A DNA stretch of 54,161 nucleotides from Pseudarthrobacter naphthalenicus (lineage in GTDB: Bacteria; Actinomycetota; Actinomycetes; Actinomycetales; Micrococcaceae): positions 1 to 54,161 of the forward strand of contig NZ_JARESG010000023.1 in the NCBI RefSeq assembly GCF_029076445.1, read 5' to 3'. Of this stretch, positions 17,063 to 25,006 are shown piece after piece. Position numbers and translations under genes: made by a program. How positions within the stretch are numbered: position 1 is the first letter of the stretch; each line of letters opens with the position of its first letter. The notes under the pieces were generated by a model. It searched no databases, was not told where the DNA came from, and saw nothing but the letters and a program-made list of their open reading frames with translations.

Positions 17063-17362
17063 ATGCAGGTGGACTACGAGGATGAGGATCTCCGGAAACT
17101 CGCCTACGAGCCAGACCATCGCACATCACGTTGGGCTCCAAACGTCACCCGGGCATACCGACGACGAATCCAGCAGCTGCACGCGGCGGTCACAGATCAG
17201 GATTTGAGAGCGCTGAAGTCCCTCCACCTTGAGAAGCTAAAAGGTAACCGTGTTGGGACGTGGTCGATCCGGATCGATACCCAATACAGGCTTATTCTGC
17301 GGTTCCAAACTCAGGATGGCGGGCGCATAGCCATCGTCATTGAAGCCGTTGACTACCACTGA
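17063..17362 (+). CDS. higB: HigB/RelE-family toxin
   Basis: This 99-aa protein contains RRRIQQLHAAVTDQDLRALKSLHLEKLKGNRVGTWSIRID followed by QYRLILRF, the pattern of HigB (ParE/RelE superfamily) mRNA interferases that act on the ribosome. The toxin-first order and a 13-bp gap to the next gene match HigBA modules. Upstream, GTAT...ATAC at about 16991-17005 is a small dyad that may be the antitoxin operator. It probably stabilises the plasmid. Confidence 0.85.
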   Translation: MQVDYEDEDLRKLAYEPDHRTSRWAPNVTRAYRRRIQQLHAAVTDQDLRALKSLHLEKLKGNRVGTWSIRIDTQYRLILRFQTQDGGRIAIVIEAVDYH

Positions 17363-17375
17363 AGGACTGATTTCC

Positions 17376-18464
17376 ATGGCCCCCGAGCTCGCTGAAGCTT
17401 TCCCTCCCGGGGATTTTCTAACCGAGGAGCTTGAAGCACGTCATTGGTCCCAGAGCGACTTTGCACAGATCCTTGGGCGCCCGGCGCAGTTCGTTTCGGA
17501 GATAATCGCCGGGAAGAAGGAAATAACTCGTGAATCTGCAGCTCAGATCGGCGCAGCTCTTGGTACTGGTCCGGAGTACTGGCTGAACCTGCAGAATTCA
17601 TATCTCCTCTGGAGCCAGTCCCGGAATGAGGCAACCCGCAAGGACTTAGACGAGGTCAAGCTGCGGGCCAGGATGAACGAATTGGCTCCAGTATCGCTAC
17701 TTCTCAAAAGAGGAATCCTGACTGGCCAGTCACTGACAGAGCAAAAAGACGAGCTGATCAAGCTGTTCCAAATCGAACACATTGAAGACACACCGCGGTT
17801 TCTGGCCGCAGCCCGACGCTCCAATCAGGATGAAGAACCAACACCAACCCAAAAAGCATGGCTCGCGTGCGCCCGCAAGCGTGCGCAGGATCTTCAGGTT
17901 AGTAGCTACGACCCAGTGGGCCTCACGGAACTAGCGGAGCGCCTCTCGCGCTTGGTAGCAAATCCGGAAAACTTTTCGAAGCTCCCTGCTGAATTTGCTG
18001 CTGTAGGAGTGCGTCTTGTCTATGTCGAAGCGTTCCCTGGAAGCAAGCTGAACGGCGCGTCCTTCCTTTTGGACGAAAACGCTGAGAAGCCAGTAATTGC
18101 ATTGTCGGGAAGAGGTAAGCGACTAGATGTAGTTCTATTCACGCTTCTCCACGAAGTGGCGCATGTCCTCCTGGGACATGTGACGCCCGAGCGTCTCGTG
18201 ATTGACGAAGACTCTTCGACTGAGCCGGCCGAGCTAGCTGCCGACGAAAAGGCAGGTGAATGGCAGATACCGGGGGGCCTCCCAGTCCCGCCGACGGCCG
18301 TTCGTAGGGGGTGGATTGAGTCGACTGCACAGCGAATAGGAGTGCATTCAGTGGTTGTACTTGGGAGACTGCAACGCGATAAGGCTCTCGATTACCGGAC
18401 TGCATTGGCAAAAGGGGCGCCAACCGTTAGCTCTCACTTAGAGCGCTGGAGTCACTCCTGCTGA
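17376..18464 (+). CDS. higA: HigA antitoxin fused to an ImmA/IrrE-type metallopeptidase
   Basis: This 362-aa protein starts at ATG 17376 (GAAGGA upstream). Residues about 10-75 are a HigA-type helix-turn-helix (WSQSDFAQILGRPAQFVSEIIAGKKEIT, then GTGPEYWLNLQ). The C-terminal domain has HEVAHVLLGH (His259, Glu260, His263), the zinc-binding motif of ImmA/IrrE peptidases. Classical HigA is about 100 aa, so this is a long fused form. The peptidase may regulate antitoxin turnover or another partner. It binds DNA through the N-terminus and neutralises HigB by complex formation. Confidence 0.82.
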   Translation: MAPELAEAFPPGDFLTEELEARHWSQSDFAQILGRPAQFVSEIIAGKKEITRESAAQIGAALGTGPEYWLNLQNSYLLWSQSRNEATRKDLDEVKLRARMNELAPVSLLLKRGILTGQSLTEQKDELIKLFQIEHIEDTPRFLAAARRSNQDEEPTPTQKAWLACARKRAQDLQVSSYDPVGLTELAERLSRLVANPENFSKLPAEFAAVGVRLVYVEAFPGSKLNGASFLLDENAEKPVIALSGRGKRLDVVLFTLLHEVAHVLLGHVTPERLVIDEDSSTEPAELAADEKAGEWQIPGGLPVPPTAVRRGWIESTAQRIGVHSVVVLGRLQRDKALDYRTALAKGAPTVSSHLERWSHSC

Positions 18465-19071
18465 CTCCCAGGTGACATCAAAAGCACCTCTGAAACTGAC
18501 CACTTCAACAAGTTTCTATTTGTGGCTGTTGTCAGATTTGGATCTAAGACTGCGGAGGGGACCCATGCGGGAACTCACTTCAGGACCCTAACCTGACGCT
18601 CTTTTCCTTGCTGCCTGACGTCAGGTTGGGGTGTTCTCTTACTGGACGTGAACTCGGCACACTAACCAGGTTTCGGGTTTCAAGTTTCCATCTGCTTACG
18701 GGGCCGATCGACGCAACTTTGATCTGACCGGTCCTACCCCATTGTTCAGAAGCTCGAATAGTTCGAATCGGATATGCACTGATCCTAGGGAAGACAGGTC
18801 CTCTGAGCACAGCGCATGCGGGCGCCCGGCAACCAGTCGACCGTGAAGTGCTGGGCCTGGACGTACAGCCTGCCCGGGCCGTCTCGGAACTTACGGGCTC
18901 ATACGGTGGGCCGAACGAGCTCAGGCGTTTGACCCAGCTCACCGTGGACCGCGGTGCGAAGTGGAGAGCAGGACCGCGCTTCGCCCGTTCCTTCTCCACG
19001 GTCGTCGGCGCGCCTCGCATCTGTATAAATGTCTGCAGGACCTGTATCAGTCAAGATGTCACGGCAGGGCC
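18465..19071. other. Gene-free junction between plasmid backbone and catabolic remnant
   Basis: No convincing coding sequence is seen on either strand. A 9-bp inverted repeat (AACCTGACG at 18590-18598, CGTCAGGTT at 18619-18627) contains the palindrome CCTGACGTCAGG. Directly after it, a segment of about 40 bp from 18628 begins GGGGTGTTC and ends ACTAACC. In size and ends it resembles the terminal inverted repeats of Tn3-family transposons. The matching end was not found in the window. The binding-protein-like gene to the right may be cut near 19072. Confidence 0.35.
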
Positions 19072-19770
19072 TCAGGGCGCGCGAAAACTGTGCAACGACT
19101 TGATGGATGCCGCGAGGTCGGAGCGGAAGAAAGCCAACATCTCCGCGGCACGAGCCGCGTTGTTGGAGGTTGTCGCGACAGCACCCGCGAAGACCGTGCT
19201 GATCGCGCAGTCGGCCGGGAGGAGGCCGAGGATGCACACGCCGGGCTGCCCGACCAGTTCGCTGAGCTGCTGCAGGCCGAGATCGACCTCACCATCGGCG
19301 AGCAGGCGCGCCACGGGCACGCCTGGACGGGCCTGCACAAGCCGGTCGCTGACTTCATCGGTCATACCCCAGTGGTCGATCATTCGCAACAGCTCAGTGC
19401 CGCTCGGTCCGGTGGAATATCCGATGCGGAATGCCGCGCGCAGGGCGCTGCGAAGCTCGTCGGCATTCGCAAAGGCCGTCCCTGTGGAGCATGCGGCTGC
19501 ATCGGCGTTGCGTGCGGCCACGCCTACGGCGACATCCGACAGTACGATCGGGGCGATGGATGCTTGGTCGACGTGACGCTCGGCAGCGAGGCGTTGGAGA
19601 GCGTCCTCGGCGAGGAACACAAGGTCGAACGACTCGCCGGCGATCACCCGCTGGGCGGCGTCCACTCCGCCTACGGATTCGAGCTGCAGAAGCGGTAGGC
19701 CCGCCGCGACGGCAGCTTCAGCGAGGTCGGCGAGAACGTGGCGGATGGCCATCGACGAGATCGCCCTCAT
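19072..19770 (-). CDS. Binding-protein-like (ModA-type fold) cytosolic protein
   Basis: This 232-aa protein has the type II periplasmic-binding-protein pattern (ESFDLVFLAEDALQRLAAE, IGYSTGPSGTELLRMIDHWGM, LGLQQLSELV) but no signal peptide. Such leaderless relatives often sit in protocatechuate meta-cleavage clusters with unclear function, perhaps ligand sensing or isomerase-like. Its ATG overlaps the stop of the aldo/keto reductase gene by 4 bp, so it belongs to the same leftward operon as the ligC-like gene. The last 15-20 residues do not look typical, so the 3' end may be altered by the junction next to it. Confidence 0.55.
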   Translation of the reverse strand: MRAISSMAIRHVLADLAEAAVAAGLPLLQLESVGGVDAAQRVIAGESFDLVFLAEDALQRLAAERHVDQASIAPIVLSDVAVGVAARNADAAACSTGTAFANADELRSALRAAFRIGYSTGPSGTELLRMIDHWGMTDEVSDRLVQARPGVPVARLLADGEVDLGLQQLSELVGQPGVCILGLLPADCAISTVFAGAVATTSNNAARAAEMLAFFRSDLAASIKSLHSFRAP

Positions 19771-20756
19771 GCGGCATCCTCGAAAGTCTCGGCGTCTACT
19801 TCGGCAGCAGATGCTGGCGCATATCGCGCGCCAGAGATGGTGGCCGTGCCAATCAGCTCGCCGGCCCGCGTCAACAGCGCGCCGTCGACAGAGATGTCGA
19901 CCGCCGCCATGTTCTCACGCAGGTGCGCGACGCTCGTTGTTCCCGGGATCGGCACGACGTGATCGCCGCGGGAGATCAACCAGGCCAGCGCGAGCTGTGC
20001 TGGGGTGCAACCGGCCTCCGCAGCCAGCTCTCGCCAAGAGGCCAGCAACGTCACATTTGCACCCCAGTGCTCAGTCTGGAAGCGCGGCATACTGCGGCGG
20101 ATGTCGTTCGGGGACAGCTCAGCTGGGTCCTTGATCGCATCGGCGAGGAAACCCCTTGCGACCGGCGAAAACGCAACCAGAGTCACGCCGTCCTCGCGAG
20201 TGGCGTCGAGCATGCCAAGCTCGGCATTGCGACTCCACAGCGAGTACTCGTTCTGCACGGCTGCGATAGGGGTGATTGCCTGCGCCTCGCGCAGTCGCCC
20301 GACCGACACCTCGGACAGGCCGATTGCGCCGATCTTGCCCGCGGCGACCATCTCGGCCAGCGCGCCGACGCTATCGCCGATCGGCACCTTCTTGTCCCAC
20401 CGGTGAAGGTAGTACAGGTCGATGTAGTCGACGCCAAGGCGGCTCAGCGAAGCATCGACCTGTACGCGCAGCGTATCGGGGCGTCCATCGATGACTTTCA
20501 CGCCGTCGACGGACGCCATCCCGCACTTGCTCGCCAGGAAGACCTCGTCACGGCGCCCCGCGATCGCAGCACCTACAAGCTCTTCGTTGCGCCCGCCGCC
20601 GTACAGTGTTGCCGTGTCGAGCATCCCGATGCCTTCATCGAGAGCTGCGCGCAGCATCGTCAGCCCCTCGTCACGCGACGGGGGGACGCCGTACGCGTGG
20701 CTCAGCGACATACAGCCCAGGCCGGTGGGGGTAGCCTCACGACAGCTGCTTCTCAA
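19767..20756 (-). CDS. Aldo/keto reductase, NADP-dependent
   Basis: This protein is about 329 aa. GLGCMSLSHAYG, DTATLYGGGRNEELVG (Asp and Tyr of the catalytic tetrad), LASKCGM (Lys) and DLYYLHRWD (His) show a complete active site. The usual strand before GLGCM is unusually short, and the only starts are TTG at 20756 or an internal ATG, so the N-terminus is uncertain. It overlaps the 3' end of the ligC-like gene and is followed by a 4-bp overlap with the binding-protein-like gene. The role in aromatic breakdown is unclear; aldehyde or quinone reduction is possible. Confidence 0.75.
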   Translation of the reverse strand: MRSSCREATPTGLGCMSLSHAYGVPPSRDEGLTMLRAALDEGIGMLDTATLYGGGRNEELVGAAIAGRRDEVFLASKCGMASVDGVKVIDGRPDTLRVQVDASLSRLGVDYIDLYYLHRWDKKVPIGDSVGALAEMVAAGKIGAIGLSEVSVGRLREAQAITPIAAVQNEYSLWSRNAELGMLDATREDGVTLVAFSPVARGFLADAIKDPAELSPNDIRRSMPRFQTEHWGANVTLLASWRELAAEAGCTPAQLALAWLISRGDHVVPIPGTTSVAHLRENMAAVDISVDGALLTRAGELIGTATISGARYAPASAAEVDAETFEDAA

Positions 20757-21690
20757 GCGAGCCGAGCACTCGGTAGCAGTCGATCACGTGGCGAAGCGAG
20801 GAGTTCGGCTCGCGTCCCTCGCGGATAGCCGAAATGAATTCACGATCCTGCAGCTCAATACCGTTCATGCTGACGGCGACATGCGACACGTCTATCGACT
20901 CCTCACGGCCGTTGTAGAGATCGTCGTAACGCGCGATGTAGGTCTCGGTATCGCCGATGTAGCGGAAGAACGTGCCGAACGGCCCGTTGTTGTTGAACGA
21001 CAGCGACAGTGTACAGATCGCGCCCGACTCGCTCTTGAGCTGGATCGACATGTCCATCGCGATGCCGAGTTCAGGGTGGATCGGGCCCTGGATCGCGTTC
21101 GCCTGCACGATCTTGCCTGCCTGGTAGGCGAACAAGTCGACGGTGTGCGCGGCATGATGCCATAGCAGGTGATCGGTCCAGGACCGGGCCTCGCCCTTCG
21201 CGTTCGTGTTGGTGCGGCGGAAGAAGTACGTCTGCACGTCCATTTGCTGCACGTGGAAATCCCCTGACGCGATCCGGTTATGTACCAGCTGGTGCGAGGG
21301 GTTGAAGCGGCGGGTGTGGCCTACCATTGCGACGCGATTGGATGATTCAGCCGCCTGGAGCGCTGCCTCGGCGGCCACGATCGAGTCGGCCAACGGAATC
21401 TCGACCTGCACGTGCTTGCCGGCGGCGAGCACCGCCTGGGTCTGAGACGCGTGGAGCCCCGTGGGCGTCGCAAGGATCACCGCGTCGACGTCGTCGCGCT
21501 CGAGCACGGCGTCCAGGCCGACAACGGCGTTCTCGACGCCGTACTTCTCGGCAACTGCCTGGGTCGGTTCGAGCCGCGTGCCGCTGACGACGGTCACCTC
21601 GGCATCGGGGATGTTCATCAGGCCGTCCAGATGTTTCATGCCGAAGGCGCCTGCGGCGCCGACGACGGCCACACGGATCTTCTCAGTCAT
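20737..21690 (-). CDS. ligC: LigC/PmdC-like 4-carboxy-2-hydroxymuconate-6-semialdehyde dehydrogenase
   Basis: This is a 317-aa Gfo/Idh/MocA-family oxidoreductase. A Rossmann start VAVVGAAGAFGMKHLDGL is followed by EIPLADS (the EKP-equivalent), GHTRRFNPSHQ and YFFRRTNTNAKGEARSWTDHLLWHHAAHTVDL. The last stretch is very characteristic of LigC/PmdC in the protocatechuate 4,5-cleavage pathway, where the ring-cleavage hemiacetal is oxidised to 2-pyrone-4,6-dicarboxylate with NADP. The ATG at 21690 follows AAAGGAG. It lies directly downstream of a truncated ligB, which strengthens the assignment. The gene itself looks intact. Confidence 0.82.
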   Translation of the reverse strand: MTEKIRVAVVGAAGAFGMKHLDGLMNIPDAEVTVVSGTRLEPTQAVAEKYGVENAVVGLDAVLERDDVDAVILATPTGLHASQTQAVLAAGKHVQVEIPLADSIVAAEAALQAAESSNRVAMVGHTRRFNPSHQLVHNRIASGDFHVQQMDVQTYFFRRTNTNAKGEARSWTDHLLWHHAAHTVDLFAYQAGKIVQANAIQGPIHPELGIAMDMSIQLKSESGAICTLSLSFNNNGPFGTFFRYIGDTETYIARYDDLYNGREESIDVSHVAVSMNGIELQDREFISAIREGREPNSSLRHVIDCYRVLGSLEKQLS

Positions 21691-21715
21691 GGGGGCTCCT
21701 TTGTCGCGGATGCGG

Positions 21716-22153
21716 TCAGTCGGTCGGGTTCGTGAGAACAAGGTGGCCGACGGCGGTGTTCGACGCGGGCACGTGGTAAAAGCGGTGATTCACCTCGGGG
21801 CTCTCGCCTCCGAACTGATCATCCATCGCACCGCGCGCGATGAGCCAGTCGACCAGCTCGATGCCCTCGGAGCCGGCCTCGTCGACGTACTCCATGTGCT
21901 GCCATTCTGTCAGGCCCACGGGGTCTGCGATGAGGTGGTCCAGGAATGCGTTGTCCCACTCCTCGTTAATGAGGCCAGCGCGCGGGCCCTGCAGCTGGTG
22001 GCTCATGCCGCCGGTTCCCCAAATTTGAACTTTGAGCGGCTCACCGTCCCACTTGTCCAGCGCACGGCGGAGCGCACGCCCGAGTTCGTAACAGCGACGT
22101 CCGGACGGGCACGCACGGCGTGTGAAGCTAATCAGAGTCACGTTATGGGCCAT
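21716..22153 (-). pseudogene. ligB: C-terminal fragment of protocatechuate 4,5-dioxygenase beta chain (LigB/PmdB)
   Basis: About 145 residues align with the C-terminal half of LigB: PSGRRCYELGRAL, VWGTGGMSHQLQGPRAGLIN-type sequence (here VQIWGTGGMSHQLQGPRAG), GSEGIELVDWLI and FYHVPASNTAVGHL. LigB is normally about 280-300 aa (or fused to LigA). The N-terminal half with the iron-binding residues is missing, so the fragment cannot cleave the ring. The upstream side passes directly into the 3' end of a Nudix gene (overlap 22138-22153), marking a recombination junction. Confidence 0.85.
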
Positions 22154-22683
22154 TTTCCTGCCAGGGCCTGAGGCAATACAGGTTCAAGTATTCGGAGAGT
22201 GAGGCCCCAAATTGTATGACCGTGAGCCCTTCTAACGGGGACTTTCTTGGGAGTGTCCCAGCCTTGGAAGTAGAGTTCTTCTTCTCCTGCTGCAGCATCG
22301 GACGCCAGCACATTCACCGATACATCTACCACCTCCTCCACTTCCGCTATTTGCGGCATCCAGAAAAAACCCGATGTGATTCCCTTGAACTGGACTACGA
22401 AAGGCGGAACTCGATAACAGGTTGTGCGAGTGTCAATCTGGTTGAGTTGAGCGAGAAAAACAATCTGTTCGGAATGCAGTCCAAGCTCTTCTGTAGATTC
22501 TCGAAGTGCAGTGGCCCAGGGCCCTTGATCGTTTGGTTCCCGGTTACCTCCGGGCAAAGATATTTGTTGTCCATGTTGTCCATGTTGTCCATGTTTTGAT
22601 CGTTTGATCAGTACTAGGCGGAGTTCCGCTCTTTCGTCCCTGTAGAAAGGTATGGCGACTGAGGCCTGCCGCGGTTCCTGCAT
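22138..22683 (-). CDS. Nudix hydrolase
   Basis: This protein is about 181 aa. The Nudix box is recognisable in ISLPGGNREPNDQGPWATALRESTEELGLH (about 41-69), with the RESTEELG core that binds the metal. The order of elements resembles CoA pyrophosphatase-type Nudix proteins, though the substrate is not certain. The ATG at 22683 is preceded by GGAGG; in-frame codons upstream to 22806 have no ribosome site. Just before the box, the protein carries HGQHGQHGQ, encoded by a 9-bp tandem repeat. Base composition is visibly lower in GC than its neighbours, suggesting separate acquisition. Confidence 0.75.
   Translation of the reverse strand: MQEPRQASVAIPFYRDERAELRLVLIKRSKHGQHGQHGQQISLPGGNREPNDQGPWATALRESTEELGLHSEQIVFLAQLNQIDTRTTCYRVPPFVVQFKGITSGFFWMPQIAEVEEVVDVSVNVLASDAAAGEEELYFQGWDTPKKVPVRRAHGHTIWGLTLRILEPVLPQALAGKWPIT
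22567..22593. repeat. Three tandem copies of a 9-bp unit inside the Nudix gene
   Basis: TTGTCCATG is repeated exactly three times, encoding the HGQ triplets directly ahead of the Nudix box. Copy number could change by slippage without breaking the frame. Confidence 0.85.
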
Positions 22684-22806
22684 TCGCCCCTCCAAGAGCC
22701 AGATTGGAATCAGATGGTGTTTAGCATCCTCCGTATGCATCATGCTCTGGTTGCAACATGCAGGCAACGACCGCCAGAGGCAATACCCGCTATGTCTGCG
22801 CATCAA

Positions 22807-23411
22807 CGCGGTGATGCGCTAACTCCGGCGACAGGTCTGGGTCCCGGGCGGACGGCAGCACGCTAGCGAAGAACGCAAACGGTTTTCCGCCTACAATCTT
22901 TCTCGAGGTAACCATGTTCATGAAGTGGTCGTTTCAGCCACACTGATCTTCGGCTGGTTGCTTACGGCTGACGAGCTGGTCGGGAGCCTGAGCCGGAGGC
23001 GCTCCGATGCACGACCCGGCCGCAGAGAAGGGGCCTGCCCCCATCGGCCGCGTGGCCGGCTGAATTCTGGACCGCGGCGACGTCCCTGGCCCGAAGGCCC
23101 CAATGACCTCCCCGACGCCCGTGAGGCCACCTACCGAGCAACGTCGAGAAAACGATCTCCCAGTAAGCGTATGGCTGCCACGGGCGGCACCAGTTACAGT
23201 GCCGCCGTGACCCGGCGTATGGCACAGTCCAATGCCGGATCCTCGTAAAGCCAGGTCTCGCGTACGGCGTCGATGCCCCCGGGGCGGCAGAAATCAGCCA
23301 CTAGTCGGCTCCACCGTCACCCAGATCTTGGATGGACCCCCACGCTATGGAAGGCAAGGAGAGCGATCCCGTCAACGAACCAGGAACCAAGGGCGCCACC
23401 GCGCTGTGAGG
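22807..23411. other. Gene-free stretch, possibly decayed leftward coding sequence
   Basis: No intact gene is seen. On the minus strand around 23130-23300 a reading (ETWLYEDPALDCAIRRVTAAL) looks protein-like but is stopped repeatedly, suggesting a remnant that I could not identify. The stretch separates the Nudix gene from the phthalate-type operon. Confidence 0.4.
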
Positions 23412-24263
23412 CTAAAGCAGCAGTCCTTGAAGGTCCTCAGCGGAGGTGCGAAGCATTTCTCCGAGTTCGGCTCGCAGCTTGTCGGACATGCGATGGGCGG
23501 GCACCGAAACGTTTATTCCGTAAAGCGTGCCGCTCGGCCCTGCAATGGATACGGCGACCGAGGTCACCCCGTCTTCGCTTTCTTCCCTGCTTGTCGCGTA
23601 ACCAATGCGGCGAATCTCCTTAAGTTCGGCTTCAAGGTCAACCCGCGACGTGATTGAATTTGCGGTCAGGCCTGGGAGTTCCTTCTTCGGGTAGAGCGCA
23701 TGTAGCTGCTCCTGGGTGAGCCGGCTCAGCATCGCTTTTCCTGTAGCAGTGCAATTCGCCGGTAACGTGAGGCCTTGTCGGGAACCTACCCTCACGGCCC
23801 TTGAGCTTTCGATGGCATCGATGAATTGTGCATCTGTCCTCTCGAGCCGGGCGAAGTGGACCGTTTCCCCTGTTTGTTGGAACAGCTGTTCAAGGACAGG
23901 GCGGGCGAGGGTCCTTATGTCCACTTGGCGCCTGATGGCGAAAGCAATTGAGCTGAGCGCCTGGCCCGGCTCATAGGCGCGAGTAGCCGGATTTTGCCGC
24001 ACGAAGCCCCGGTAGAGCAACATCCCCATAAGCCGGTGCGCCGTCGAGGATGCGACTCCCAGATAGTTACTCGCATCTGTCAACCGGATGCTGGGTTGGG
24101 TTTCGAATAGCAGGAGCAGTCGCAATGCATTGTCAACAGATTCGATACGGTACTGCGGGGGCGGACCGTTTCTGGACTCGGTGTCTTTATTTGTTGACTG
24201 CATGCCTGACATCGTATCCAGCGCGGGTGCGGGTCTCTGTTTTCCTTTGGTGGCTAGCTTCAC
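23412..24263 (-). CDS. phtR: IclR-family regulator of the phthalate-type operon
   Basis: This 283-aa protein has an N-terminal winged helix (RLTDASNYLGVASSTAHRLMGMLLYRGFV, about 60-88). A C-terminal IclR effector domain follows (LTLPANCTATGKAMLSRLTQ, GYATSREESEDGVTSVAVSI). A GTG start overlaps the decarboxylase stop by 4 bp (GTGA), placing it as last gene of the operon, as phtR is in Arthrobacter phthalate clusters. Internal ATGs at about residues 18 and 21 are alternative starts. It probably binds an aromatic acid and controls the dyad sites at 28886-28922 and 35376-35390. Confidence 0.8.
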   Translation of the reverse strand: MKLATKGKQRPAPALDTMSGMQSTNKDTESRNGPPPQYRIESVDNALRLLLLFETQPSIRLTDASNYLGVASSTAHRLMGMLLYRGFVRQNPATRAYEPGQALSSIAFAIRRQVDIRTLARPVLEQLFQQTGETVHFARLERTDAQFIDAIESSRAVRVGSRQGLTLPANCTATGKAMLSRLTQEQLHALYPKKELPGLTANSITSRVDLEAELKEIRRIGYATSREESEDGVTSVAVSIAGPSGTLYGINVSVPAHRMSDKLRAELGEMLRTSAEDLQGLLL

Positions 24264-25006
24264 TCGGCGGCCTTCAGCCTGGCGAGTTCGTGTCTCCAGG
24301 CCGTTTGGGTGTTGAACGATCCACCAAGGTCAGGAAGTTCAGCCATGTCCGAGTCCGGAAGGTCTGCGAGCTCTCCCCCGGATGCCGTCACCTGGAGTGA
24401 CAACCCAGCAAGGGTATCTACGCTGATCGCCTGGAGCACTGCTTGCTCCACAGTCTCGGCGGCGCTGGTCAGCCCATGGCCGCGGAGCAGCACTATAGGA
24501 CGGTCGCCCATGGCGTCGAGCATTTCAGCCGCAAGCTGGCGGTTCCTGACCAGCACTCCTCGCGGGTATACGGGTACCCCGCCTGCTGCCAGGCGGGTGC
24601 CGGGAATATCGAAGGCTCCGACGATCGGGCGGATGCCAAGCCCTGCAAGGTCCGCGGCGACAACACGTGGGGGATGCGCGTGGACGACCGCGTTAGTGTC
24701 TGCGCGTTGCCGTAACAGTTCGGTGTGCAGCGGAAGTTCGTTCGGGACGGCGTAGCCTCCCTCCAGCTCGCTCTCGGCAGCAGGGTTGCCGTCGATGTCT
24801 ACCAGGCGGATGTCGCTGGCTTCGGTGAATGCCAGTCCTCGCTCCCGGGGGCCCCTGCATCGAACGAGCAGGCTGTTCTCGCCCATTCGTAGGCTGATAT
24901 GGCCAAGGATTCCGTCTGCCAGGCCGCGGTGCGCCAGAACACGGCAGGCCAATGCAATGGCTTCCCTTTCCGCTGCGTGTGCCAGGGGCGGCTGAGTTTG
25001 TCCCAT
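24260..25006 (-). CDS. phtC: Class II aldolase-fold aromatic decarboxylase (3,4-dihydroxyphthalate 2-decarboxylase-like)
   Basis: This 248-aa protein has the class II aldolase/adducin fold with metal ligands His109 and His111 (VVHAHPP) and His177 (LRGHG), plus Glu90 (NELPLH). This family includes PhtC, which removes the 2-carboxylate of 3,4-dihydroxyphthalate to give protocatechuate, and CmtD of the p-cumate pathway. Location after the ferredoxin reductase and before iclR matches phtC. The ATG shares one base with the reductase stop (TGATG). A longer frame to 25336 runs through the reductase gene and is not used. A sugar-phosphate aldolase role is unlikely in this setting. Confidence 0.78.
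   Translation of the reverse strand: MGQTQPPLAHAAEREAIALACRVLAHRGLADGILGHISLRMGENSLLVRCRGPRERGLAFTEASDIRLVDIDGNPAAESELEGGYAVPNELPLHTELLRQRADTNAVVHAHPPRVVAADLAGLGIRPIVGAFDIPGTRLAAGGVPVYPRGVLVRNRQLAAEMLDAMGDRPIVLLRGHGLTSAAETVEQAVLQAISVDTLAGLSLQVTASGGELADLPDSDMAELPDLGGSFNTQTAWRHELARLKAAE

Noticed and set aside
18580..19020. 146-aa open frame on the minus strand next to the junction
   Set aside because: It has biased composition and no family pattern, and spans the hairpin and possible transposon end. It is treated as non-coding.
22918..23300. Possible gene on either strand between the Nudix gene and iclR
   Set aside because: Several partial frames exist but each is interrupted or compositionally biased. 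No domain could be named, so only a possible remnant is noted.
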